This document shows positions 50,755-61,037 of a stretch of DNA of 64,000 nucleotides, one piece after another (the stretch's first letter is position 1; each line of letters starts with the position of its first letter). The notes below the pieces were generated by a model. It worked only from the letters and a program-made list of their open reading frames with translations, did no database searches and was not told the origin of the DNA. Source of the stretch: Megalobrama amblycephala (taxonomy: Eukaryota; Chordata; Actinopteri; Cypriniformes; Xenocyprididae); the NCBI RefSeq assembly GCF_018812025.1, contig NC_063046.1, positions 1,452,171 to 1,516,170 of the forward strand, in the 5' to 3' direction. Made by a program: the position numbers and the translations under genes.

Positions 50755-50872
50755 CCATCGGATCAAGCCCAAAGGTGCCAGTGGCGAGAAACCCAAACTC
50801 CATCAGATGACAGAAATGGAGAAAAACCCTTGGGAGGAAGCAGGCTCAGTTCTCCTCTGGCCAAATAACACT
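50755..50872 (-). repeat. Retroposon fragment
   Basis: GAAACCCAAACTCCATCAGA and CCCTTGGGAGGAAGCAGGCT recall the retroposon at 14644-14900 in the same orientation. The AAGTC tail is missing, so this is an internal fragment. Confidence 0.55.
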
Positions 50873-52163
50873 GACGTGACGATTGGCGTCCTGTTTCCTT
50901 GGAGACACACGTCTGCTTTACCTGCCATCTGCTGCACAGCTGGTGACAGTAAATACTAAAACGTTCATGCTCTGGAGCCTCTGAGAGCTCACGACTGCCA
51001 ACACACATGAAGCGGACAGGTGTCTTTATGCTAATGAGACGAGCAGCAACCAGCACTGGCATCTGAGCGGCTGTCGATGCCTTCCAGAGCACGTGAGCAG
51101 ATGTCGATGTTCGGCCGTGAGGACGCGACTCTCAGAGTCAGAACTGGAGCAGCTCTTGAGATGAGAGATGGTTTGTGTAATGTGAGCGCAGGGTGGGTTG
51201 TTTCTCCTTGAAACTTATTTGTAGCATCCGTGCGATCAATAGCTCTATTCCCCGGGCCGGTGACCGCTGTGATGTCCACTGGTGTACGGTCAACCCTCGA
51301 CCAGCAGCCAAACACCAGTGTTACTGGATTCTGAAGCTCAACAGCAGACGCTTTCTGTTCCGGCAGTAAAGCTGCTTTGTCTGACATCAAGAGAGCAGCT
51401 AATGAAAGCTTCGTTAGCATTCAGCCCTCATAGAGCCAGAGGACGACAGAATCCATCTGCAGTCATGTGATCTTGGATGAGTTTACACGTCTGTTCTGGA
51501 TTTGCATAAAAAACTGTGTCTTATGTATGAGAACTTGAGGCAGCGAAATCACTCTGTAAAGTGATCTAATTCAATCAGTCACATCGGCCTGACCCTGTTT
51601 CACAAGAACACAAACACATATTACATGTATTTATAGTAAATACAGCCACGAGAACGTGCTTCATTTCTATACGCAGAAGATTAACATCTTAAGGTGAAGC
51701 AGTCGTTTTCATTAACACACAGACATGGACCTTATAACTTAACACACAAATCACAATGGCACTGACAGAACAAATGAAGTAAAAGACCAAATGACAAATG
51801 AATAGAAATGACAGCAAATGCAACAACAATGCAGCATAAACACAAGAAGCGAAGAGTGAAACAATAAATAACACCGCTTCATAATCCATATTATTCATTC
51901 ATTCCTATTGCTGTGCATTGAGATCTCTCGCCGTATTATTATCTGCAGATTTCACACATCCTCAACAGTGCTCAAGCTTGTCACAAACGCAGAAAATAAG
52001 TCACAGGAAAGATTGCTTTGCTTTAATGCTCTTTTGGCTGGACGAACTGGCTTTTTAATTCACAAGTATTGTCAGGCTTTCACAAGAATAATTACGGGCA
52101 AATTCAAACAATGGTGACATAAAGATGCAAAAAGAGTAGAAATACGAGCAAGAAATATGCACA
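50873..52163. other. Non-coding stretch
   Basis: Minus-strand frames of about 110-130 codons at 50763-51420 look random and partly overlap the retroposon fragment. No gene supported. Confidence 0.4.
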
Positions 52164-52829
52164 TTAAAGGATTAGTTCACTTCAGAGTTAAAGTTTCCTG
52201 GTAATTTACTCACCCCTGTGTCATCCAAGATGTTCATGTCTTTCTTTCTTCAGTGGAAAAGACATGAAGGTTTTTGAGGAAAACATTCCAGGATGTTTCT
52301 CCATATAGTGGACTTCACTGGGGTTCAACGGGTTGAAGGTCCAAATGTCAGTTTCAGTGCAGCTTCAAAGAGCTCTACATGATCCCAGACGAGGAATAAG
52401 AGTCTCATTTAGAGAAACCATCAGCCATTTTCTAAAAAAAATTAAACATTTATATACTTTTTAACCACAAATGCTCGTCTTGCACTGCTCTGTGATGCTC
52501 CACGCATGATGTAATCATGTTGGAAAGGTCACGCGTGACATAAGAGAATATATCATTTTTATTTTTTTAGTAAATGTCCGATGGTTTCTCTAGATCAGAC
52601 TCTTATTCCTCGTCTGGGATCATGTAGAGCTCTTTGAAGCTGCACTGAAACTGACATTTGGACCTTCAACCCGTTGAACCCCAGTGAAGTCCACTATATG
52701 GAGAAAAATCCTGGAATGTTTTCCTTCATTTCTTTTCCACTGAAGAAAGAAAGACATGAACATCTTGGATGACATGGAGGAGAGTAAATTACCAGGAAAT
52801 TTTAACTCTGAAGTGAACTAATCCTTTAA
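52164..52829. mobile_element. TTAA-flanked long palindromic MITE (666 bp)
   Basis: The left end TTAAAGGATTAGTTCACTTC and the right end GAAGTGAACTAATCCTTTAA are perfect 20-bp inverted termini with TTAA included. The arms (to about 52420 and from about 52570) remain closely complementary, for example CCCAGACGAGGAATAAGAGT and ACTCTTATTCCTCGTCTGGG. A shorter relative is at 8928-9301. Confidence 0.93.
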
Positions 52830-53839
52830 CTAACCTATTTACACAAACTGCTCTAAGAGGAGTGTAAAGCCAATTCTTATATTTATATTTGTTCATATTT
52901 AAATATATTGTAGGTGTGTAGACCCTGTTTAAAGTATATGATTTTATATATAATATTTTATAATTATATAGATTTTCACTGAACTACCGTCCCTCATAGG
53001 TCTCTTAGTGCTGTTTGATGTGATGAATGTTGTTGATCTTTTATCATGAGGCTGGACTGGACAGTTTTCTCTGAATATGGGGCACATCATTAGGATGTTA
53101 AATGGCCGAATGTGCCTCTTGAATCAGAATGTGTGCTTCATAAACTCGGAGGTCTGTTGTGTTTCCAGGTCACTTCTCTGGGCTCTCTGACCCTCTGCAT
53201 CGGGTGAGTCAGGCATGAGTCAGGCCACGTTCGGCCTTCCCTTTATTCTTCTGATTCTCTTCAATATTTGGCCTCATTCATTTATCTTGTTAGCCGAGTT
53301 TGTCAGTATTTGTCCAGGGGGAAAATCTAGACTCTGATCTATTTAAATGCATCTATGTAAGCTGCTGTAGCCCATCTCTGTTCCCATCTCATTTGCCATT
53401 TCAGAGCTCCCTGTAGGATGTGGTAGGAGTTAATGTTGGACATATTAGTCGAGTGCCGCCATTGGTCACTGAATCAGTGCTGTGTGTGTTTGTTACTCTG
53501 AACACATTGAGAATGTGTGGATGAAATGCCAGGAGGCGCTAGCAGCGGCAGGAGGGTCCTTATCAGTCTCTGAGCAGACGAGAGCTGCTCTTCTTAATTC
53601 ATTTCACCTGATTGGGAGGCCAAGAGTGACATTTCACATCTGTGTGTGTGTGTGTGTGTTTAGTGTGAGATGAACGGGAGGTGGATTCTTTTATTTTTAC
53701 TCCTTTTACACTGTAGTAATTCACAGAATGAAAGCTGCAGTTTTAGCTTTGTCCACTAAAGGTGCCTGATAGCTCTATTTAATTCTGTGGTTTCCTTCAG
53801 AATGGAACAGCTTGAATTAAAAGGAAATTATAATACTAT
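52830..53839. other. Non-coding stretch
   Basis: A short plus-strand segment near 53170-53203 has an acceptor-like TTTCCAG and a donor-like GTGAGT, too little to call an exon. A (TG)n run lies at 53641-53659. Confidence 0.4.
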
Positions 53840-54162
53840 TGTCACCATTAAGTTTAGTTTAGCTTTAGTTTCATTTTCATAGACTCTTTTATATTTCTCT
53901 TTATTGCCGTCTGCCATTGTTCCTGTTTGCACATCATTCATCAGTTGTCATGGTTATTCATTATCTTCCTAATTAGAGCACCCGTGTTTGTATTCGTCAC
54001 CTTGTGTATTTAAGCTCCTCTGTTTCTCACAGTGTTGGTCTGGTATTGTTTGTTGCTTGAACGCTGTCTTGCATCTATGTGGATCGCCTGAGTTTACTTT
54101 GTTTTAATAAACACATTTCAATATGAATCTACTTCATTGTCATTGGACTATATAATGTGACA
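53840..54162 (+). repeat. Left LTR of a short LTR retrotransposon, copy 1
   Basis: The segment starts TGTCAC and ends GTGACA, a canonical TG...CA LTR with 6-bp inverted tips. It has an AATAAA-containing signal (TTTGTTTTAATAAACAC) near its 3' end. Words in order (TTAGTTT, TTTCATAGACT, CATCAGTTGTCATGG) also occur in the LTR of copy 2 at 60059-60365. The putative primer-binding region follows directly. Confidence 0.7.
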
Positions 54163-56262
54163 GAATACCGGACCCTCAAATTGAGTAGAAAATTGACATT
54201 GCAGTCCAGATTGTTGAACTCCCCTGAGAGAACCTCTCTATCCTGGAGTACTCCGCCTGCTTTTTGATTGGCAGCCAGATCCAACTTTAATGATAAGACC
54301 TTAAAGTCTCTTTATTAGACAGGAGTAAACTATTGTAGTCCCTTGGAACTACCAGACATGGGAAAAGGAACCTGGGGAAAGGCAATCCTCCGATGTCTGC
54401 AGTGTGCCTACCCTCAGCTGATGTCAGTGTTTATGACCACCGCAGAGCTGGAGACCACACTGATGCTCACCACGGACCTTGAGCCAACACCAGTGCCCAC
54501 AACAGAGTCCAAGAGGGAGGCTACATCTTTCCCGGAGCTGAAAGTAGCCGCCCAATCTGACCAGGTGTGTGTGCTGATTTCTACTTATGAGCCGGTAGGA
54601 AATAGAGAAGAGCCTGAAGAAGATGACAGCCTCCTTCCGCTAATTCCACCCAGTCCTGAGCCTTCATTGCCGCTGGCCTTACCCAGCTCAAAAACAAATA
54701 GACTGTTGATACACCCATATGATAATGTGCACAAATAGTCGAATATTTGAATATTCGTTCTGTAATTAATATTCGAAAAATAAAAATACTATTCGAATTT
54801 TACTATGTTGCTTTGCTGGCCGTAAATGCAGTGAATCCATGATAAATCCTAAGCACTAAAACTCGCAGTTATAACTAAATGCACCGGGTGGCGCTGTGGA
54901 GCGTGTTTAACAAGTTTATTTCATTTGACCGACACATAATGTTGTCGTCTGCCTCGCAAAGTTTGGAATTACTCAGATGAAAATGATCTTACACAATTGA
55001 ATTACTTTTGATCAAATGAATTAATGAAACTGAGTTATCATAATATCACCACCATATTGAGAAAGCACATGAAATCTAAACACCCGTTGAAAAAGAGGAA
55101 AGACAGCTGTCCATCACTGCATTCACGACAGGTAAGCGCAGCTGTAAGTTATCCCCGAGTGAGCCGAGATGATAACCTATCTGATAGCAAAATGATTTTG
55201 AGACATACGTTTCGTCGAGAGAGACATATTTACGAACAGAAAACAAAGTGCTGCTATTAGAAACTTAGCTTAGCACACCGTTATGTATTGTTATCTTAGT
55301 CTCTGCAACGTCTGTCAGTGCAGCTCGTTTTCTCACCCGAGCATGTGGATATTATTGTTTTTCTCAGCATGAACATGTGCAACAATATAAACACGATAAC
55401 CATATACTGACTCGAGTGTATTATGTACCTTAAGTTTTGTACGATAACTGCCGCTGTCTGCTTTATAAGCGTTTTTCCCATGCGCGCTGCTTGAGCTTAA
55501 ATGCTTTTGTTATTAATATTTTCTGTTTACACATATTGTTTAATGCTTTGAACTAAAAGAAAACCTTAAGATATAATGTAAGCTTGTTGTGTATTGCCTA
55601 ATCGTAAGCTTGTTCAGAAATGGTTACAAAATGAATATAAAACAATAACGTCCTTCTCGTTTAACCTCATTTAAATAAAGGAATATTCGAATATTCGTTT
55701 TTTACGATCCCAAATATTCGAATACAATATTTTGGAAAAATGCCCATCCCTAATGATAATAGACTGAATACACCCATACTGCCTTCTTCTTCCACCTCCT
55801 CTGCCCAGGCTTGTCGATCTCTCAGCCCCACCTTCGCAGGTGCCCTTCAGTCCCTCGGCTCTTCTATTGGCTCTGACCTGCTGGGATCAGCCGTGGACTT
55901 CTAGTTCACTAGCTCAGCCAAGGTGTGTCGACTCCTGTGTTCCACCTCAGACCTCCAGGCCAGTAGCTCCATCATGGCTCCTTCCTCCCTTGGCTCCACC
56001 ATGCTTCCTCGTCCCACTGGCTCCACCTTGGTCAGACATCACCCTGCCTGCGCTGAGGACTTTGGAGCCTTTTGCTGCGCTGCGGCTCTCCATCCCTTCG
56101 GCTCTGTCTGGCTCTTCCTTCCCTGAGGCTTCACCAAGGTCCTCGGTCGCTCTGTCTCGATCCTCAGGCGCCCAGGTTCCTCCTCAACAGCTCATCACTG
56201 TAGCTCTGCACTGCCGTTCAGGACCTCTGTTTTCACCCGGATCCTTCAGTCTCTAGGCTCCA
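54163..56262 (+). pseudogene. Gag-like frame of the LTR element copy 1, split by a hAT insertion
   Basis: Read in the frame of the 131-codon open stretch (54343-54738), the sequence begins NDKTLKSL, then a TAG stop (54316-54318), then GVNYCSPLELPDMG and WGKAILRCLQCAYPQ. This aligns by eye with DDETLKSLFWIGANYHHPVDL in copy 2. A TGA also interrupts the frame upstream. The middle is Thr/Pro/Glu-rich, and a Pro/Ser/Leu-rich part resumes after the hAT (55761-56256). I see no protease, reverse transcriptase or integrase motifs between the LTRs. It is probably the capsid-like part of a defective retrotransposon. Family assignment is inferred from motif resemblance. Confidence 0.6.
54727..55752 (+). 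mobile_element. hAT element (1.03 kb) inserted in the gag-like frame
   Basis: An exact 8-bp duplication ATGATAAT flanks it (54719-54726 and 55753-55760). The right terminus is ATGCCCATCCCTA. The left terminus is damaged but keeps the subterminal ATTCGAATATT-type motif, inverted near the right end. A 78-codon frame (55024-55260) contains ITTILRKHMKSKHP, resembling the histidine half of a hAT BED finger. There is no catalytic region. A duplicated GACTG..TACACCCATA flank also borders the insertion. Confidence 0.85.
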
Positions 56263-56336
56263 CCAGGGTCTCTTGTGTACTTTGTTTTAATAAACACGCT
56301 TTAATTTGAATCTTCATCGTCAGTCTGCCTGTAACT
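56263..56336 (+). repeat. Right LTR fragment, copy 1
   Basis: ACTTTGTTTTAATAAACACG followed by TTTGAATCTTCATCGTCAGT repeats the end of the left LTR (ACTTTGTTTTAATAAACACA at about 54095). Only the polyadenylation-signal end of the LTR is present, so the right LTR is truncated. Confidence 0.6.
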
Positions 56337-56460
56337 GAAACAGCAGAGCAAGTGTTAACAACGCCAATGCCATGGGTTCGATTTCCAGGAAAAGAAAGGT
56401 TTGTCACTCTGGGCAAAAGCATCTGCTAAATGCGTAAATTAAAAATAAATGAACAAAAAC
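56337..56460 (+). mobile_element. tRNA-derived SINE fragment
   Basis: GGGTTCGATTTCC matches a pol III B-box, and GCAAAAGCATCTGCTAAATG is the typical 3' word of cyprinid tRNA-derived SINEs. The A-box half is weak or missing. Confidence 0.65.
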
Positions 56461-58239
56461 AACTCCATTTCAGGCAAAACTATGAACACTCCATGCTGCC
56501 CAATCACAATAAAATGAGTTCATGAATGGCACTCAAGTGGCGGTTCTTCTGTCCTTTATCTGCTCTGATCCGACGCCTCATCGACCTCTCAACACTTAAT
56601 GTTGAGTTTCTAGGAGTTCTTCCAATAGCCAGACTATCATCACAATAGCTTCATGTGTTCATTTATTCTCCTGGAGAGATGATGGCCAGTCCATTGCAGA
56701 TTCCTATTATATTGAGTCAATTTAGATATTTATGGTTACATGATGCATTAAATACATTGATACTGTACATAAAATATCATTCTGAAAGAATCTTTAGATT
56801 TCCCCATCATCAGGTTTTCCATCTGGTAGCTTTATCATTTATATATGTTGTTCATTTTATCTTGTCAACATTTTGCATGTACACATTTCTGCACAAATCT
56901 TTTGCAATTGGTTTTTTCACAGATTTCCTGTGCATTGACACTTTCGAACCCCTCTGACTCTAACCCTTCTGTTTCTATTGTTTCGCAGTCTCTTCCATCA
57001 CCTGACTGATTATTTCTCTCTCACACGCTGCTCATTTTCCATTGGGAGTTTGTTTCACCTGTGAAGAGGGATGGTGTTCCTCAGAGAGCAGCTGGATGTG
57101 GATATTAACTGAAGGTTTGGGAAGATTCATCCCTGTATCTCCCTCGCATCATCTCTCTGTTATCCTCAGCGTGTGTGTATTGAGTAGTGTAATTGACTTT
57201 TTGTGGACCACTTTTTTGTAGATCTACTATAGATGGACAAATATTCACCAGATATCCTTCTAGTGACATAATTAGGAAATAAAAGATCAATATAAAACAA
57301 ATTATCAATCCAAAACATCCAACATTCACAGATGAATCTAAAAGTGAAAGATGCCTGATAAAGACAAACACATAAAGCTTCTTCTGGTTACTGAATCCCA
57401 ATGATTTCAGTTTCCGTCAAACACACTGACCACCACAAACTGACCTTCTAAATGAAGACATGACCTGTTGTATGAAACACCACCCTCTGTTAAAACCGTC
57501 CCATAATGCCTCAGTCTTACTCCATGAATGCAGAATCCTTGCTGATCTCGATGGCTTCGGTTAAATGTCAGACGACAGTCAGAATGTGCTGTTATCGGAG
57601 AATCTCCCATCAGTGTGTGTTAAAGAATGAGAAGTACAGCACAGAGCAGATTGCCGGCATGTGAAGGGAGAGCTGTGAAAATGCCCTCACGGAAATGCCA
57701 AGCCGTCACTCAACATTGGGAAGACAAAATTGGATTGAAATTCCGGTTCCTCATCATCAGCGGGACGCCACGAACGTGTCCTTTCTAATGCCGAATTATG
57801 GACGCACTGTGTGAGCTTTACCTGCAAAGACATAAAGACAGAAATTACCATTCAAATTCTTCAGACATTCCAGGAAATCAGGATGATCCATCTCTGTGAT
57901 CAAGAGACTGTAGCAGGGAAGTATTGTCTGATTTTCAGCTTTCCTCCATCTTTCCCAATCCTTTAAATAAAGAACATAAGTGATATTCTTACAGTCGAAA
58001 TCATAGAGGAAAAACATGAGCTAACAGCTAGTGAAACCTACAGCTCTTACAGACAGACAGACAGACAGAGATCTTTTCTTCATCACATCATCAACACTTT
58101 GACTGGCACCTTTGATTCCAACCCTCGAACTCGGAGCCGTCAGCTTTGATGTTGAATGTGTTTGACATCCTCTTCTGTTCCTGTGCTCTCTCTTCTTAGG
58201 GTTGATGTTATGTTTTGTCCATGAATCTTGCAAATCACA
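56461..58239. other. Stretch with unexplained minus-strand open segments
   Basis: Three minus-strand frames (57401-57105, 57610-57407, 58017-57796) look more protein-like than their surroundings. One has a 20-residue hydrophobic segment followed by a polar tail, and splice-like signals border them. I do not recognise a family, so no gene is called. See the findings. Confidence 0.3.
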
Positions 58240-58240
58240 A

Positions 58241-58289
<49 letters not shown>
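58240..58289. repeat. (CA)n microsatellite
   Basis: About 25 CA units. Confidence 0.95.
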
Positions 58290-58291
<2 letters not shown>

Positions 58292-58639
58292 TAAATAAAA
58301 CTAGCGTGTTTTGTTGATGTCGAATATTTGGTTCTCGGATCATTACCACAAATGTCCCCATGTGTCATCAGGATTTGCTCACTCAGTCATTTACAGATCA
58401 AATTAGATTTTAGATTTGTCCCTCCAAAAATGCTGTTCCTCTATTTCTATTACAGTAAGATGAATCCGGTCAGAGAACACAACTTAGATCTGCTCAGAAT
58501 GAAGCCTGAGCCCTTGGTGTGGGACCCGTCCATCAGTCTCTTCAGACAGAAACAGTATTGGATAAGAACAAAACTTAAAGAAATTAATTAATCTGAATAA
58601 GGAGCTGCTTTACAGCAGAATCTGAATTTGTCTCATATT

Positions 58640-58720
58640 AGATGAAGTTTTTTCATAATTGATTCTGTTATTTTCCTGTTTATTGTGAAGCTGATTTGAA
58701 ACAATCTGTACTGTGTAAAG
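58640..58720 (+). repeat. Retroposon 3' tail fragment
   Basis: GATTCTGTTATTTTCCTGTT and GCTGATTTGAAACAATCTGT match the 3' end of the LINE that follows immediately, so two 3' ends of one family lie in tandem. Confidence 0.6.
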
Positions 58721-59547
58721 TACAGATCCTTCTCCTATTTAGCACCTAAACTTTGGTACAGTCTTCGTAACATTGTTCGGGAAGCAGACACACACTGTCA
58801 GTTTAAATCTAGACTAAAAACACATCTGTTTAAACTTGCATACACATTATCTACTTCTATAATTCAAATCATGTAAATTGTTAGGCTGCATAGATTAGGT
58901 CAGCCGGAACCGGGAACACTTCCCATAACACCTGATGTACTTGCAACATCATAAGAAGAATGGCGGCGACGCTAATATTAGTCTCTCTGTTTATCCCGAG
59001 GTTTGCCGTAGTCTGCCAGATCCAGATCCGTATCCAGATGAGATGAAGGACCAGCATCTAGACATGATGATTACGCAGCCCTGAAGTGTCAACTAATCTG
59101 TCCCCTGTGAAGGCCTCCCTCCCTTTCCCTATGTATAGATAAAACATTATCAAAATTATTCCAGTTCACATAGATCTGTGGACACGTCTAATTTCTCTGT
59201 ATTATGCGGACCAGTAAAGTAATGTGGCAATGTCACTTTGTAAAAAGACCAAGCGTCTGCGCACATACACACTCAAACACGTAAATGAATGACAAGAATG
59301 GACTAAAGGTCTTCGGTTTTCAGTAGGAAAGATGTCATTTAAGCGGCCCCAAAGTTAATAATTAATTTTTACAATGGAAGAGATTCAATCAAAAAACTAT
59401 TTTAGCTTGATAATAATATTTTCTTAGAGCTTCTGTAAAGCCAAAACAATCTGTCAATTAATTTTCCTATTATCACTGTGAAGCTGCTTTGAAACAATCT
59501 GTATTGTAAAAATCGCTATATAAATGAAGATGACTTGACTTGACTTA
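58721..59547 (+). mobile_element. LINE 3' end: last 51 codons of the RT protein plus 3' UTR and CTTGA tail
   Basis: The frame 58721-58876 reads YLAPKLWYSLRNIVREAD then QFKSRLKTHLFKLAYT and a stop. The LAPKLWxSL and FKSxLKTHLF motifs are the usual C-terminus of fish LINE ORF2 proteins. About 580 bases of 3' UTR follow. The element ends with GTGAAGCTGCTTTGAAACAA, a TATAAATGAAGATGA block and a (CTTGA)n tail at about 59535-59547. It is a 5'-truncated copy, the normal fate of target-primed reverse transcription. Confidence 0.8.
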
Positions 59548-60058
59548 AAGCACTGTAGAAATAAGCTGACTGGCCTGTTCGGAGGACATGAACAGTTGTG
59601 ATTAGTTTCAGGAGACCAGAGAGAGAAATCGTGCCTCCACACTCACCGTTTGTGTTCAGCTACTGACCAGTGAATAGTAAACGCTCTCCAATGGGTTTTT
59701 GTGTCTTAGTCCATAACAGTTCAAATGTAATAATCTAAATGACCAAATTCTGTAATAACCAGCTGCAGAGGTGTAGAGATGATGATCATATATTTTACTT
59801 CTTTTTTTTTTCCAGAGATACGAGAATCTACCTGCCCCAGAAAGCATCAGTCTCAAAAGAGACTCGCACTAAAAATAAGTGTTTCATTCGATGAGCTCCA
59901 GAAATGAACTGCAGATGCAATGAGCAAATATACAGTAAACATCCACATGTCTGAATGAAAATAGATGATTGTGTATAATCATTTAATTTCCTTTTAATCA
60001 CTCCAGTCTGTAATTTCTTGATTATGTATTTGCATGCCTATTTTACATACAACATTGT
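59548..60058. other. Non-coding stretch
   Basis: Nothing recognised up to the LTR end at 60059. Confidence 0.4.
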
Positions 60059-60365
60059 TGTTAGCAAGGTGCAGACAGACAGATGAAGATCAGGAATACA
60101 TTTCAAACGCAGAGTTTAATAATAATCCAACAGGCAGATAGCTGAAGGTAGCAGCAACACATACACAAATGCTAACTCAAACGAGACTGTACAAACACTG
60201 AGTGAAGATGAGGAACTAAATGACAAACAGCTGTGATGAAGATTAGTGTCCATGAAAACTGATGAGTGGCGGGAAACTCAAACAAAGGAACACGTGACTA
60301 ATGAAAACAAACTAAAAGTCTGTGAAAACAAAACTAAGAACAAACACAACTGATATTTTGTAACA
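60059..60365 (-). repeat. 3' LTR of the short LTR retrotransposon, copy 2
   Basis: On the minus strand it starts TGTTAC and ends CTAACA, 307 bp, close in size to the copy 1 LTR. It shares ordered words with it (CTTAGTTTTG, TTTCACAGACT, CATCAGTTTTCATGGA) and carries a TTATTAAACTC region where copy 1 has its AATAAA signal. Confidence 0.65.
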
Positions 60366-61037
60366 GAATGCCCCCTCCTGGAAGGTACGGGAGTGTGGAG
60401 AGGAGAAGGAGGAGGCTTAGGAGGCAGACGAGGAGATGGCGAAGGGATGGGGACAGAAAACGGCAGACAGATGGTGGCAGGAGGATGAAGAAACCCGGCG
60501 GCGATGATGGCGAGTGCCGATGCAGTGGACCCAGTGCTCTGCAGTGATGACAGCCCACGGCGGAGTCTACGGAGGGAGCAGCCAAGATGTTGCTATGGCT
60601 GACGACATCCGGGGGACGACTGATGGAGGCGGAGCTGATGGATCCCAGGGTGCAGATGGAGAGCCGACAGTACAGAGTGACATCGCTGGCACTGGAGATC
60701 TAGGCGGATCGTGGCGTCTGAGGCAGAGCTGGTGTGACGGTGGACAGAGGCAGAGCCGGGTAGAAGGAGGAACTCGCTGTAGCCATAGGGGTGGAGGGAC
60801 TGAGCGCAGCAGAAGGCTCCGTGGCCGGTGGGACGAGGGAACCCGGTGGAGCCACAAGGTTGAGGGTCTCTGGTGGAGCCAAGGGTGGGAGGAGCCAATG
60901 AGGTCTACAGGGTGGTGGTAGTTGGCACCAATCCAGAACAGTGATTTGAGGGTCTCGTCGTCATAGGAGCAGGTGATGGCAAGACGGCCGAATAGTTCTG
61001 TATATCTAAAAAAATCAACGCCCTTTTGGGCAATCAC
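60366..61037 (-). pseudogene. Gag-like frame of the LTR element copy 2, 5'-truncated
   Basis: The minus-strand frame of 156 codons (61037-60567) contains DDETLKSLFWIGANYHHPVDL, which aligns by eye with the interrupted motif in copy 1. It then becomes Pro/Ser/Leu-rich, and after frame changes the Leu/Pro-rich region continues to the 3' LTR without any visible pol domain. The 5' LTR and frame start are absent. The frame is shifted several times (the 83-codon frame 60585-60334 covers the end). It is likely a defective copy. Confidence 0.6.

Noticed and set aside
53160..53210. A roughly 33-bp plus-strand exon between TTTCCAG and GTGAGT
   Set aside because: It is too short to judge and has no neighbouring exon.
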